64,000 nt of DNA from the NCBI GenBank assembly GCA_028751875.1, contig CM054135.1:12759551-12823550 (forward strand), in the 5' to 3' direction. Shown piece by piece: positions 63,327 through 64,000 of the stretch. How positions within the stretch are numbered: position 1 is the first letter of the stretch; each line of letters starts with the position of its first letter. Made by a program: the position numbers and the translations under genes. The notes under the pieces were generated by a model. It was not told the origin of the DNA. It made no database searches and saw only the letters and a program-made list of their open reading frames with translations. The DNA is from Rapana venosa (Eukaryota > Mollusca > Gastropoda > Neogastropoda > Muricidae).

Positions 63327-63712
63327 AGGAAGGGGGGGGTATAAGTCAAAGGGCAGTAATCATTTATTTGGGAATTTCTCAGTTCGAGTTCCTTCCCTTG
63401 GACCATTTTTTTCCTTCCTCTTTTTTGTTGTTGTTTTTGCATGGAAAAAGATCTCTGTTGCGTCTTCTCTCATGTCCCTCCTACGTCCTTTGGGACATGG
63501 GACTGAGTGAGTGAGTGAGTTGTTTTACTTGACCAGAGCGGTGCTGAAGGTGTTGTATTTGTAATGATGTTGTTGGGCAGGTGTTGGCGATGTGCTTTGT
63601 GCGGAAAGGGCTGGACAAGGTGTTTGACCAGCGAGAGCTGAAGTGGCTGGACGACATCATGCCTGAAGCCCACAAGCGTGCCAAGGAGGACGAGATCATC
63701 AAACAGGAGGAG
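7340..63712 (+). CDS. SLC4A8/10-like: SLC4 Na+-coupled bicarbonate transporter, 18 exons, 3' incomplete
   Basis: Gene-level entry; exons are listed separately. The product is a plasma-membrane Na+/HCO3- transporter that extrudes acid, either an NDCBE/NDAE1-type Na+-driven Cl-/HCO3- exchanger or an NBCn-type cotransporter. The chain of 18 exons gives about 1029 residues (family usually 1040-1250). A cytosolic domain (residues 1 to about 470) carries [33 protein letters not shown] and [18 protein letters not shown] membrane domain follows with [35 protein letters not shown], [34 protein letters not shown] and [15 protein letters not shown]. These motifs are family knowledge; SLC4A7/8/10 resemble it more than NBCe1 or AE proteins. 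Exon phases agree throughout except for one missing base in exon 4. Ion stoichiometry and Cl- dependence cannot be read from sequence. The extreme C-terminus lies outside the window. Confidence 0.95.
7437..7873 (+). other. Intron 1
   Basis: A 437-bp intron with TG/TGCA-rich simple sequence and a clean acceptor, ttatcgtttcttgtttcag. Nothing else is seen. Confidence 0.85.
7874..8014 (+). CDS. SLC4A8/10-like: SLC4 exon 2
   Basis: Residues 33-79, phase 1 to phase 1. It contains the clade signature [12 protein letters not shown] followed by a His/Arg/Lys-rich stretch ([12 protein letters not shown]), matching the VYVGV...HRRHR.HKH block of NBCn/NDCBE proteins. The donor GTAAGA is good. Confidence 0.95.
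9268..9418. repeat. C/A-rich and (AAT)n low-complexity block
   Basis: A poly-C run, then AACCCC/CAACCCC-type sequence, then AAC and AAT triplets. It is purely compositional. Confidence 0.9.
9905..10016. repeat. TG / TC / CA compound microsatellite
   Basis: A (TG)n tract, then a TCTG/CTCG-rich segment, then (CA)n up to about 10016. A second (TG)n tract at 10210-10255 is followed by (GA)n to 10285. Confidence 0.9.
10912..11147. repeat. ~82-bp minisatellite, nearly three copies
   Basis: The unit begins ggattttgcatataaggc and contains aaataagatgaaagtgcaaa and ttgaagattgaatacccaaa. Copies start near 10912, 10993 and 11075, the last one truncated. Divergence is only a few percent, so the array is young. 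Confidence 0.9.
12731..13103. repeat. ~36-bp minisatellite, about 10 copies
   Basis: The repeated motif is gtgtacattttgtaaaag + acatcttaagttctaagtaa, with 29-38 bp variants that lack acat or taagt. Copies are nearly identical. Confidence 0.95.
13134..13336. repeat. Poly-C and (CA)n/(CT)n microsatellite
   Basis: A 16-C run followed by about 180 bp of CA repeats broken by CT blocks. A matching (TG)n array sits at 13726-13812. Confidence 0.95.
13726..13812. repeat. (TG)n microsatellite
   Basis: About 40 TG units with a single interruption near 13797. Confidence 0.95.
14833..14969. repeat. (TA)-rich block and 18-base poly-G
   Basis: Alternating TA with ATTATA variants (14846-14907), followed after 45 bp by an 18-G run at 14952-14969. 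Confidence 0.9.
15541..15652. repeat. CA/CCCC compound low-complexity block
   Basis: CA repeats interrupted by two C runs. Short frames across it are not genes. Confidence 0.9.
15831..16130 (+). mobile_element. tRNA-headed SINE, family B
   Basis: The head has an A-box-like gctcagtggttaattaaga and a B-box gggttcgaatctt (about 15894-15906). A body follows with ccaggtcaacttcaagtgca and tggaaacaccaatatacc. A second diverged copy lies at 29840-30190 with the same order of blocks, which supports a dispersed family. Confidence 0.8.
16219..16300. repeat. (AG)n microsatellite
   Basis: About 35 AG units followed by (GATA)n. Confidence 0.95.
17812..18232. repeat. ~30-bp degenerate minisatellite
   Basis: The unit resembles ttgtagtgatttatttta + agtattatctat and recurs about 13 times. 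The central copies (17920-18045) are almost identical and the flanks are more diverged, the usual pattern of array homogenisation. Confidence 0.85.
18425..18490 (+). promoter_or_regulatory. Orphan strong 3' splice site with possible 27-nt exon
   Basis: A perfect TACTAAC branch-point sequence (18425-18431) is followed by ttttttctcttctctctctgcag ending at 18463. The next 27 nt (18464-18490) end in CACAAG before gtgctt. Intron 2 has phase 1, and 27 nt would insert nine codons (VSNKVGNSQ) without a frame change. The acceptor is excellent but the donor is weak. Confidence 0.35.
19662..19754. repeat. (TC)n microsatellite
   Basis: A nearly pure CT array preceded by a C-rich segment. Confidence 0.95.
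20395..20850. repeat. GA tract and compound (CA)n / (AAC)n array
   Basis: A GAGA tract at 20395-20450. From about 20650 to 20850 there are GCAC, CA and CAA repeats. The 192-residue minus-strand frame crossing this block is made of Cys/Val and similar low-complexity residues and is not a gene. Confidence 0.9.
21299..21558 (-). mobile_element. SINE family A, lacking the tRNA head
   Basis: It matches the body of the 274-604 copy from ttcttttatttt...ggataac through acacaatggcctactcttcc and gacctcggtttatag to ttaactccagag. The tRNA-like head is missing or replaced. Confidence 0.85.
21915..21968. repeat. (CA)n microsatellite
   Basis: About 25 CA units. Confidence 0.95.
23337..25110. repeat. ~28-bp minisatellite interrupted by an insertion
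   Basis: The unit gactggaatgtaaactgtgt + gtgatgtt is repeated about 18 times from 23337 to 23860, and more degenerate copies continue from 24509 to about 25110. The middle is split by a 639-bp TTAA-flanked element (listed separately). Confidence 0.9.
23866..24504. mobile_element. TTAA-flanked non-autonomous DNA element (piggyBac-like MITE)
   Basis: The segment begins CTCATTGCTTTGGCA and ends in CATTGAG. It is bounded by TTAA at 23862-23865 and at 24505-24508, and its ends form an imperfect inverted repeat (TTAACTCATTG versus TTAACTCAATG on the opposite strand). TTAA target duplications are the hallmark of the piggyBac superfamily. The internal 146-codon open frame (24068-24508) has no recognisable transposase motif, and its stop codon comes from the flanking TTAA. 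The sequence outside is 28-bp satellite on both sides, which clearly marks an insertion. Confidence 0.7.
26640..26815. repeat. CA tract and (ACTC)n-rich block
   Basis: A CACA/GCACA-rich segment followed by tandem actcactga/actcactttct variants to about 26815. It has no coding content. Confidence 0.85.
28207..28351 (+). CDS. SLC4A8/10-like: SLC4 exon 3
   Basis: Residues 80-128, phase 1 to phase 2. It encodes [15 protein letters not shown] and EMAELFPS...EWKETAR, the start of the conserved N-terminal cytosolic domain (compare QRVQFILG.E and EWKETAR in vertebrate NBCn/NDCBE). The acceptor is cttggttcctag and the donor GTAAAA. Confidence 0.95.
28352..29430 (+). other. Intron 3
   Basis: 1.08 kb. 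It contains two diverged copies of a ~110-bp segment around cagaggaaaatattatgtcagga (28480) and cagaggaaaacataatgtcagga (28590). The rest is plain sequence plus short TG tracts near 29330-29400. Confidence 0.8.
29431..29590 (+). CDS. SLC4A8/10-like: SLC4 exon 4 with a 1-nt frameshift
   Basis: Residues about 128-181. It starts [12 protein letters not shown] and ends [12 protein letters not shown], both typical of the family. Between them the frame breaks at a G run (29461-29467): the family continues with [19 protein letters not shown], which is present but in the next frame. The run has 7 G where 8 (or 5) are needed. Read as given, translation stops at TGA 29522-29524. The exon is 160 nt, whereas the flanking phases require 161, an independent sign that one base is missing. 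An indel in a homopolymer is most likely a sequencing or assembly error, but a real null allele is not excluded. Confidence 0.9.
29840..30190 (+). mobile_element. SINE family B, second copy
   Basis: The tRNA-like head has tagctgagcgcttcagac and B-box gagttcaaatctt. It shares tcccaggtcaacttcaagtg, cagacctgtcagtgctttaa and atgcacgtcaaagatccc with the 15831-16130 copy. Both copies lie in the same orientation as the host gene. Confidence 0.8.
31088..31155 (+). mobile_element. LINE/SINE 3' tail fragment
   Basis: tttacaagattcagcgcagt and acaaattccatatatgatga are followed by (TTA)n. This is the reverse complement of the tail seen at 34194, 43199 and 62740. It is a strongly 5'-truncated retroposon. 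Confidence 0.7.
31236..31442 (+). CDS. SLC4A8/10-like: SLC4 exon 5
   Basis: Residues 182-250, phase 1 to phase 1. It encodes [14 protein letters not shown], a basic stretch ([18 protein letters not shown]) and [17 protein letters not shown], matching the conserved [12 protein letters not shown] block of the family. The acceptor is gtctgttgttcacag and the donor GTGAGA. A second in-frame donor lies 30 nt downstream (see 31443-31472). Confidence 0.95.
31443..31472 (+). other. SLC4A8/10-like: Optional 30-nt extension of exon 5 (tandem donor)
   Basis: If the donor at 31443 is skipped, the reading frame stays open for ten codons ([10 protein letters not shown]) to a second donor, TTCAAG before gtaagt at 31473, which is stronger than the first. 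Both donors leave phase 1, so either product joins exon 6 correctly. Confidence 0.5.
34076..34193 (-). mobile_element. SINE family A, left half of an interrupted copy
   Basis: It matches the family from tattgaggataatgg to cacacagtggcctact. It is broken there by the insertion at 34194-34439 and resumes at 34440. Confidence 0.8.
34194..34439 (-). mobile_element. SINE family A with LINE tail, nested insertion
   Basis: From low to high coordinate: (ACT)/(AAT)n, the LINE-like tail (tggaatttatatagcgctga, acaaatcaaagcgctcagat), then the SINE body from atatcgaggataatgg to caagatgttctg. The copy is 5'-truncated. The host SINE resumes immediately with ctactcttacg, repeating the cctact present before the insertion. 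Confidence 0.8.
34440..34535 (-). mobile_element. SINE family A, right half of the interrupted copy
   Basis: It begins ctactcttacgaaaagcag and continues gcaagatgttctg...cctcggtttaaagtctcatc, exactly where the left half stopped. Confidence 0.75.
34801..34958 (+). CDS. SLC4A8/10-like: SLC4 exon 6
   Basis: Residues 251-303, phase 1 to phase 0. A Ser/Thr/Gly-rich linker ([33 protein letters not shown]) sits between the two conserved halves of the N-terminal domain. This linker is variable and alternatively spliced in vertebrate paralogues. The acceptor has a poor pyrimidine tract (ggtgtgttggtgtgtag) and the donor is GTGAGT. Confidence 0.9.
36589..36606 (+). repeat. 18-base poly-G run
   Basis: An uninterrupted G homopolymer. 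Another G-rich stretch lies at 36438-36465. Confidence 0.9.
36830..37495. repeat. ~75-bp minisatellite, about 9 copies
   Basis: The unit contains ttgtctgcacagtgacaaat, gagttactgtagtaggtgat and gtgagcagtgtcactgact. Because the unit is near a multiple of 3, the minus strand stays open for 209 codons (36808-37437) as a 25-residue repeat. This is a by-product, not a gene. Confidence 0.95.
37589..37594 (+). other. Candidate 6-nt microexon or recursive splice site
   Basis: The tract tctgtttctcttgggcag is followed by GCTCAG and then gtaagg. The donor is a near-perfect U1 match. Six nucleotides in a phase-0 intron would add Ala-Gln without a frame change. Alternatively CAG/GTAAGG is a zero-length ratchet site of the kind used to remove long introns in steps. 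Confidence 0.3.
37711..37925. repeat. Two tandem copies of ~105 bp
   Basis: Both halves contain actttttatgtatc, attagaagaaaaacattt and tattcctatcacta. The divergence is moderate. Confidence 0.85.
37957..37989 (+). repeat. 33-base poly-G run
   Basis: The longest homopolymer in the window; its length should be treated as approximate. Confidence 0.9.
39689..39793 (+). CDS. Candidate cassette exon of the SLC4 gene
   Basis: Acceptor tgcctgtcaaccaaacag, then 105 nt, then donor gtgagc (39794). The exon is phase 0 to phase 0, as this intron requires, and would insert 35 residues: [12 protein letters not shown], a Ser-Pro run ([11 protein letters not shown]) and [12 protein letters not shown]. It is GC-rich in an AT-rich intron and, like exon 6, Ser-rich and hydrophilic. 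It contains possible proline-directed sites and a basic RTAS site. The family splices cassettes into this linker, but the residues match no cassette I know. The acceptor's pyrimidine tract is mediocre. Confidence 0.5.
43043..43198 (+). mobile_element. SINE family C, 3' fragment
   Basis: It shares gacactgaaagggaaac, gggtggtgctgcacttgtgg, gatttcaggcagagaaacct and aaagtgg with the copy at 56494-56849. The 5' part with the tRNA-like head is missing. Confidence 0.7.
43199..43266 (-). mobile_element. 68-bp tail-only retroposon with perfect target duplication
   Basis: (AAT)n plus tggaatttatatagcgctga and atcttgtaaagcaacaaatc are flanked by identical 14-bp copies of tcactaaaagtggt (43185-43198 and 43267-43280). 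This is an extreme 5' truncation typical of target-primed reverse transcription. Confidence 0.9.
43409..43690 (+). mobile_element. SINE-like element, family D
   Basis: It begins gggatagctcagtggtcgga (A-box-like) and contains accactttgatgggtgaccg, which resembles an internal Pol III promoter region of tRNA/5S type. It ends cctttacctttttatatata. I see only one copy here, so the family assignment rests on structure. Confidence 0.6.
44556..44614 (+). other. Candidate intronic terminal exon with poly(A) signal
   Basis: A very strong acceptor (tttttttttcttcttttcttcag, ending 44555) is followed, in the phase required by exon 6, by 13 codons ([13 protein letters not shown]) and a TAA at 44595-44597. 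AATAAA lies at 44609-44614. Use of it would give a soluble product ending before the membrane domain. No expression evidence is available. Confidence 0.3.
44920..45003. repeat. (CTGT)n and CCTCCT low-complexity block
   Basis: Tetranucleotide CTGT repeats followed by C/T-rich sequence. Confidence 0.85.
45144..45308. repeat. ~33-bp tandem repeat, 5 copies, next to exon 7
   Basis: The unit atagaatcacagacaaag + agatcctaacaaggg occurs five times with 31- and 33-bp variants, ending 50 bp before the exon 7 acceptor. Each copy contains ctaac, a branch-point-like motif. Confidence 0.95.
45359..45601 (+). CDS. SLC4A8/10-like: SLC4 exon 7
   Basis: Residues 304-384, phase 0 to phase 0. It encodes [44 protein letters not shown] and [15 protein letters not shown], the strongly conserved core of the cytosolic domain. 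The acceptor is tggtcttccctcctcag and the donor GTAGGT, followed at once by an (AGTC)n microsatellite. Confidence 0.98.
45609..45662. repeat. (GTCA)n microsatellite, about 13 units
   Basis: It starts 8 bp after the exon 7 donor and ends in a CTG run. Confidence 0.95.
45705..45905 (+). repeat. G-rich, G-quadruplex-prone block in intron 7
   Basis: A 200-bp block dominated by runs of 3-9 G spaced by T/TG. It lies on the transcribed RNA's sense strand, about 100 bp after the exon 7 donor. The rest of intron 7 (45906-46742) holds CA/TG tracts and tttcaaaagtgtg repeats. Confidence 0.85.
46743..46889 (+). CDS. SLC4A8/10-like: SLC4 exon 8
   Basis: Residues 385-433, phase 0 to phase 0. It encodes [40 protein letters not shown] and EPPKSVPSQ, nearly identical to vertebrate NBCn/NDCBE. 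The donor is GTACGA. Confidence 0.98.
47093..47345 (-). mobile_element. Possible 5'-truncated LINE tail
   Basis: (CAGTT)n followed by caaacactttattatctcag resembles the tail layout of the LINE at 47541 (simple repeat, then aacactttaatcatccc). No protein match is visible. Confidence 0.45.
47541..51175 (-). mobile_element. Non-LTR retrotransposon (CR1/Rex1-like), decayed but long
   Basis: Minus strand, 5' to 3'. A 5' leader (51099-50755) reads [13 protein letters not shown]. An intact endonuclease domain follows (50780-49962). Next comes a frameshift-ridden stretch with traces of KPWVTKD and [12 protein letters not shown]. The C-terminal segment resembles [40 protein letters not shown] and [11 protein letters not shown]. 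The 3' end is (TTTGAC)n at 47541-47580. The layout is typical of CR1/Rex1-type LINEs; the clade is inferred. Confidence 0.85.
49962..50780 (-). CDS. LINE apurinic-type endonuclease domain
   Basis: A 272-codon open frame. It has a basic N-terminus ([16 protein letters not shown]) and [11 protein letters not shown], followed by the endonuclease/exonuclease/phosphatase motifs FTETWLS (residues 78-84), [20 protein letters not shown] (199-206) and LGSSDHN (247-253), which hold the usual catalytic Glu, Asp/Asn and Asp/His. In the intact element it would nick the target DNA. The frame ends at PLNPN, where the element becomes frameshifted, so the copy should be inactive. It belongs to the retrotransposon, not to the host gene. 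Confidence 0.85.
   Translation of the reverse strand: MIFLPLANNNDKTWKNIKKRKRGRKGGVRQRLKNLNNRKTPLPTVLLSNVQSLPSKTHELQANINYLHQYNKAGILAFTETWLSPAVPNCDLSIDGFGQPIRLDRDPHATGKAHGGGLCFYINERWCGDVKIRTTLSVEDIELLSISLRPFYLPREFPQLFFTLVYIHPKARVARATEHILDHLHVLDSISPDAPKFILGDFNNCSLTKQLKNYEQYVTCPTRRNKTLDLCYGTVAGAYRSLPLPPLGSSDHNCVLLAPMYQQGFGAPLNPN
51545..51763. repeat. 18/25-bp minisatellite abutting exon 9
   Basis: The units gtgctgctgtaaagag and gtgtgtgctgctgtaaagag are repeated about 11 times and run straight into the exon 9 acceptor. The low-complexity Cys/Lys frames across it (for example [12 protein letters not shown]) are not protein. Confidence 0.95.
51766..51872 (+). CDS. SLC4A8/10-like: SLC4 exon 9
   Basis: Residues 434-469, phase 0 to phase 2. 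It reads EGRKTAAS...[10 protein letters not shown] and ends PTLVRTGR, aligning with EKRK...L.RTGR of the family just before the membrane domain. The acceptor gtgtgctgggtgtgcag has no pyrimidine tract because the minisatellite occupies it. A better acceptor, tctgcccctccgcag, lies 36 nt inside (exon start 51802) and also keeps frame, deleting 12 residues. The donor is the weak CAG/gtctgc. Confidence 0.9.
51873..52460 (+). other. Intron 9
   Basis: 588 bp. TG-rich and ATTTATT-rich sequence with a degenerate ~95-bp duplication (tttgtgtgtctg...ttatttattt motifs at 51960, 52070 and 52160). No other feature. Confidence 0.8.
52461..52635 (+). CDS. SLC4A8/10-like: SLC4 exon 10 (first transmembrane helix)
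   Basis: Residues 469-527, phase 2 to phase 0. [20 protein letters not shown] leads into [19 protein letters not shown] and [15 protein letters not shown], matching the entry to the membrane domain and TM1. The acceptor is gtatgtgcag and the donor GTGAGG. Confidence 0.98.
52757..54150 (-). mobile_element. L2/CR1-like LINE, 5'-truncated, fills intron 10
   Basis: Read on the minus strand it begins inside the reverse transcriptase, runs through the YADD active site and thumb, then a C-terminal [14 protein letters not shown] segment, and ends in a 3'UTR with a (CA)n tract (52900-52950). Its terminus is agcgctatataaattccatt followed by (ATT)n at 52761-52786. AT-triplet tails and an agcgctatataaa end are typical of L2/CR1-type elements; the clade is inferred. 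Confidence 0.88.
53009..54111 (-). pseudogene. LINE reverse transcriptase fragment, one frameshift
   Basis: Two overlapping frames, 54111-53323 (262 codons) and 53479-53009 (156 codons). The first holds [13 protein letters not shown] (residues 44-56) and FYADDSQI (76-83, YADD at 53872-53883), both intact catalytic signatures. It then has [16 protein letters not shown] and [13 protein letters not shown]. The second holds [20 protein letters not shown] and [12 protein letters not shown]. They join with a shift near 53395, in a lysine/glutamate run. The 5' part with the endonuclease is absent. It is a dead copy, decayed much less than the intron 8 element. Confidence 0.85.
54324..54457 (+). CDS. 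SLC4A8/10-like: SLC4 exon 11 ([11 protein letters not shown] signature)
   Basis: Residues 528-572, phase 0 to phase 2. [20 protein letters not shown] precedes [17 protein letters not shown], the half-helix that helps form the substrate site in SLC4 structures. The GSTGP form matches electroneutral NBCn/NDCBE proteins. The acceptor is gtgtggcacccatag and the donor GTGAGC. Confidence 0.98.
54458..55175 (+). other. Intron 11 with ~55-bp repeat
   Basis: 718 bp. From about 54955 to 55165 a unit with attgttttagtactaatggc + aaaatgaaa is present in four diverged copies, ending just before the exon 12 acceptor. Confidence 0.8.
55176..55641 (+). CDS. SLC4A8/10-like: SLC4 exon 12 (TM4-TM6 and glycosylated loop)
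   Basis: Residues 572-727, phase 2 to phase 0; the largest exon. Two hydrophobic helices ([40 protein letters not shown]) are followed by an extracellular loop with four cysteines (653, 655, 676, 688) and five N-glycosylation sequons (652, 656, 665, 675, 680). The helix [20 protein letters not shown] and FFPTV follow. The four-Cys glycosylated loop is the hallmark of Na+-coupled SLC4 members. KLIR at the end of TM5 resembles the DIDS-reactive K-L/M-x-K motif. Numbering assumes exon 4 corrected by one base. Confidence 0.98.
55629..55802. repeat. 52-bp tandem repeat spanning the exon 12 donor
   Basis: The segment cttccctacagtggtaag + gtgttggttttcactaag + gtagaaagtggctgtt is present three times plus a partial fourth, with period exactly 52 (tccctacag at 55631, 55683, 55735 and 55787). 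The first unit includes the last 13 nt of exon 12 and its donor. Confidence 0.97.
56112..56277. repeat. Two copies of ~83 bp
   Basis: Both begin aaatatagtttttgaag and end gtgtttgatcagtcatgtg. They differ at a few sites. Confidence 0.9.
56430..56493 (-). mobile_element. SINE family A, left part of an interrupted copy
   Basis: It matches gaccttggtttacagt...gaaggacttt...tactgatgctaac of the family. It resumes at 56850 with actccaggggaag, as in the uninterrupted copy at 500-530. Confidence 0.75.
56494..56849 (+). mobile_element. SINE family C, nested insertion
   Basis: The tRNA-like start ggtggatcagtggtctagag has an A-box. The body has taaaagaacccacagcaaca and ggtggcgctgctcttgtggc, and the end gtacaatacaataca is a short simple repeat. 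A 3' fragment of the same family lies at 43043-43198. It is inserted in a family A SINE. Confidence 0.75.
56850..56952 (-). mobile_element. SINE family A, right part with tRNA-like head
   Basis: actccaggggaagaaatccc continues to a diverged head ending ctctaatcactaggctaatc (reverse complement of the A-box region). It completes the copy begun at 56430. Confidence 0.75.
57176..57289 (+). CDS. SLC4A8/10-like: SLC4 exon 13 (TM7)
   Basis: Residues 728-765, phase 0 to phase 0. [20 protein letters not shown] continues into [18 protein letters not shown], matching the ISDFAVFLTI...PTPKLHVPE block. The acceptor is cgtgtgtgttttcag and the donor GTATGT. Confidence 0.98.
57290..58233 (+). other. Intron 13, dominated by a ~34-bp minisatellite
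   Basis: The unit ccatatctttaagactgaag + tgactgacattgtg is repeated about 22 times from about 57405 to 58175, with 30-38 bp variants (cattgag, cacag and shorter). No unique spacers separate the copies, so it is a minisatellite and not a CRISPR-like array. Copies carry ctgac, a branch-point-like motif, up to 60 bp before exon 14. Confidence 0.95.
58234..58395 (+). CDS. SLC4A8/10-like: SLC4 exon 14 (TM8, [10 protein letters not shown])
   Basis: Residues 766-819, phase 0 to phase 0. It encodes [14 protein letters not shown], a hydrophobic helix [15 protein letters not shown] and [19 protein letters not shown]. The last block is one of the most conserved of the clade. The acceptor is tgtctgtgtccag and the donor GTGAGT. 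Confidence 0.98.
58516..58845 (+). mobile_element. SINE family A, full-length, sense orientation
   Basis: Head: gcctagtggttagaacattg (A-box) and gggttcgaatcctg (B-box, 58558-58571). The body runs through gactataaaccgaggttcc and acatcttgcgcaccc to ttccattatcctcaatataa, and ends in an (AATA)n tail. This version lacks the LINE-like tail. It is flanked by CA repeats. Confidence 0.9.
58895..58998 (+). mobile_element. SINE family A, 3' fragment
   Basis: catttacaagactgc...gcttattccattatcctcaa matches the 3' half of the adjacent full-length copy. The copy is 5'-truncated. A further remnant lies at 60295-60355. Confidence 0.75.
59119..59297 (+). CDS. SLC4A8/10-like: SLC4 exon 15
   Basis: Residues 820-879, phase 0 to phase 2. 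[20 protein letters not shown] and [20 protein letters not shown] are membrane segments. [13 protein letters not shown] is the conserved loop after them. The acceptor ttgtacag is short. The donor CAG/gtctgc is weak and identical to that of exon 9. Confidence 0.98.
59298..60544 (+). other. Intron 15
   Basis: 1.25 kb of mostly unique sequence, a small family A SINE remnant (60295-60355) and a T-rich acceptor region. Nothing else is supported. Confidence 0.8.
60545..60617 (+). CDS. SLC4A8/10-like: SLC4 exon 16
   Basis: Residues 879-903, phase 2 to phase 0. [20 protein letters not shown] and TSVLK match the REQRVTG...VFMTSVLK helix of NDCBE/NBCn. The acceptor is gttgtttgttacag and the donor GTGAGT. 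Confidence 0.97.
60838..60922. repeat. (TA)n microsatellite, about 42 units
   Basis: A pure TA array within the degenerate 5' part of the intron 16 repeat. Confidence 0.97.
61285..61798. repeat. ~45-bp minisatellite
   Basis: The core tattcattcagtccctaca occurs about 12 times, with linkers such as ccaataacagcacac and catctttcaccatt. Weaker copies extend left to about 60740. A TGTG/TGTTG tract follows (61800-61945). Confidence 0.9.
62299..62544 (+). CDS. SLC4A8/10-like: SLC4 exon 17
   Basis: Residues 904-985, phase 0 to phase 0. [20 protein letters not shown], then [20 protein letters not shown], then helix [18 protein letters not shown] and IAFPIMV-type end. The acceptor is ttatgtgtgctcag and the donor GTCAGT. 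Confidence 0.98.
62719..63024 (-). mobile_element. SINE family A with LINE-like tail
   Basis: (AAT)n, then ggaatttatatagcgctgaa and acaaatcaaagcgctcagat (tail), then tatcgaggataatggaat and the body to gtctcatccgaaggact. The tRNA-like head is missing (5' truncation). The order of blocks equals that of 34194-34439. Confidence 0.88.
63249..63312. repeat. (TC)n microsatellite
   Basis: About 32 TC units followed by (AC)n. Confidence 0.97.
63581..63712 (+). CDS. SLC4A8/10-like: SLC4 exon 18 (end of last helix, C-terminal tail)
   Basis: Residues 986-1029, phase 0 in. [39 protein letters not shown] and IKQEE match RKLMD.CF...EL.WLDDLMPE..KKKEDD. The acceptor tgttgttgggcag is fair. The donor (GAG/gtgccc) is weak, so the end is uncertain. 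If the exon reads on, it stops at TAA 63770-63772 inside a SINE. The usual remaining tail (about 60-100 residues) should be further right. Confidence 0.9.
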
Positions 63713-63744
63713 GTGCCCACCTTAGCTGTGCCTTGTTGTTTGTG

Positions 63745-63943
63745 TTCTTTTATTGCCAGGATAATGCAATAACCACTCGTGTGCTCTTTTTTTTCACATC
63801 CAGTCCCTGTGTGTTTGTGTCTTGTAAATATTGTCATCTGTTCCCACCGGCACACAATGGCCTACTCTTTCGAAAAGTGGAACAGGTTTTAACAAGTGTG
63901 TAAGATGTTCTGCATGTGTTTGCACACAGGACCTCAGTTTATA
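63745..63943 (-). mobile_element. SINE family A, 5'-truncated, next to exon 18
   Basis: ttcttttattgccaggataa through ccaccggcacacaatggcct to gacctcagtttata. It begins only 32 bp after the predicted end of exon 18. The last 57 bp of the window show nothing. Confidence 0.85.
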
Positions 63944-64000
63944 TTTTGCTGTTACAACTTCATGGTATTCCATACAAAAAATGTTCAGTTATTTCAGTCT

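Larger units (their letters stand above)
62545..63580 (+). other. Intron 17
   Basis: 1.04 kb with a tailed family A SINE (62719-63024), a (TC)n tract (63249-63312) and otherwise plain sequence. Confidence 0.85.

Overview
This window is eukaryotic DNA, almost certainly from an invertebrate animal. It has GC-rich exons with GT/AG borders, kilobase-scale AT-rich introns, abundant (TG/CA)n, (GA)n and trinucleotide microsatellites, many minisatellites, tRNA-headed SINEs and non-LTR retrotransposons. The protein closely resembles the animal SLC4A7/8/10 (NBCn/NDCBE/NDAE1) clade. The repeat style fits a lophotrochozoan, most likely a gastropod mollusc, but that placement is inference. No bacterial features, rRNA genes or functional tRNA genes are visible.

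One gene on the + strand fills the window: a Na+-coupled bicarbonate transporter of the SLC4 family. Eighteen exons can be chained by phase from a Kozak ATG at 7340 to 63712, giving about 1029 residues; the last part of the C-terminal tail lies to the right. Exon 1 (7228-7436) holds 5'UTR and start. Exons 2-9 encode the cytosolic N-terminal domain. Exons 10-18 encode the membrane domain, including the [11 protein letters not shown] signature, a glycosylated extracellular loop with four cysteines, the [10 protein letters not shown] helix and the start of the basic/acidic tail. All junction phases agree except inside exon 4, where a run of 7 G is one base short and breaks the frame. This is probably a homopolymer consensus error but could be a real lesion.

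Layout. 1-7227: upstream sequence with an old full-length SINE, simple repeats and a possible alternative first exon at 4297-4366. 8015-28206: a 20-kb intron 2 with several minisatellites, a TTAA-flanked element nested in one of them, and an orphan near-perfect 3' splice site at 18463. 28207-34958: exons 3-6. 34959-45358: a 10-kb intron 6 with a candidate cassette exon, a 6-nt microexon or ratchet site, and a candidate intronic terminal exon. 45359-52635: exons 7-10, with a degraded LINE on the minus strand in intron 8. 52636-63712: exons 11-18, with a second LINE filling intron 10, a duplicated splice donor after exon 12, and long minisatellites in introns 13 and 16.

The transposon landscape is coherent. 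A tRNA-headed SINE family occurs with and without a tail of about 60 bp that matches the 3' end of the L2/CR1-like LINE in intron 10, as expected for a SINE that borrows LINE machinery. Two SINE-in-SINE insertions and one 68-bp tail-only insertion with a perfect 14-bp target duplication record past retroposition. The most useful leads are the several frame-compatible alternative splice options in the SLC4 gene, most of them falling in or before the regulatory N-terminal domain.
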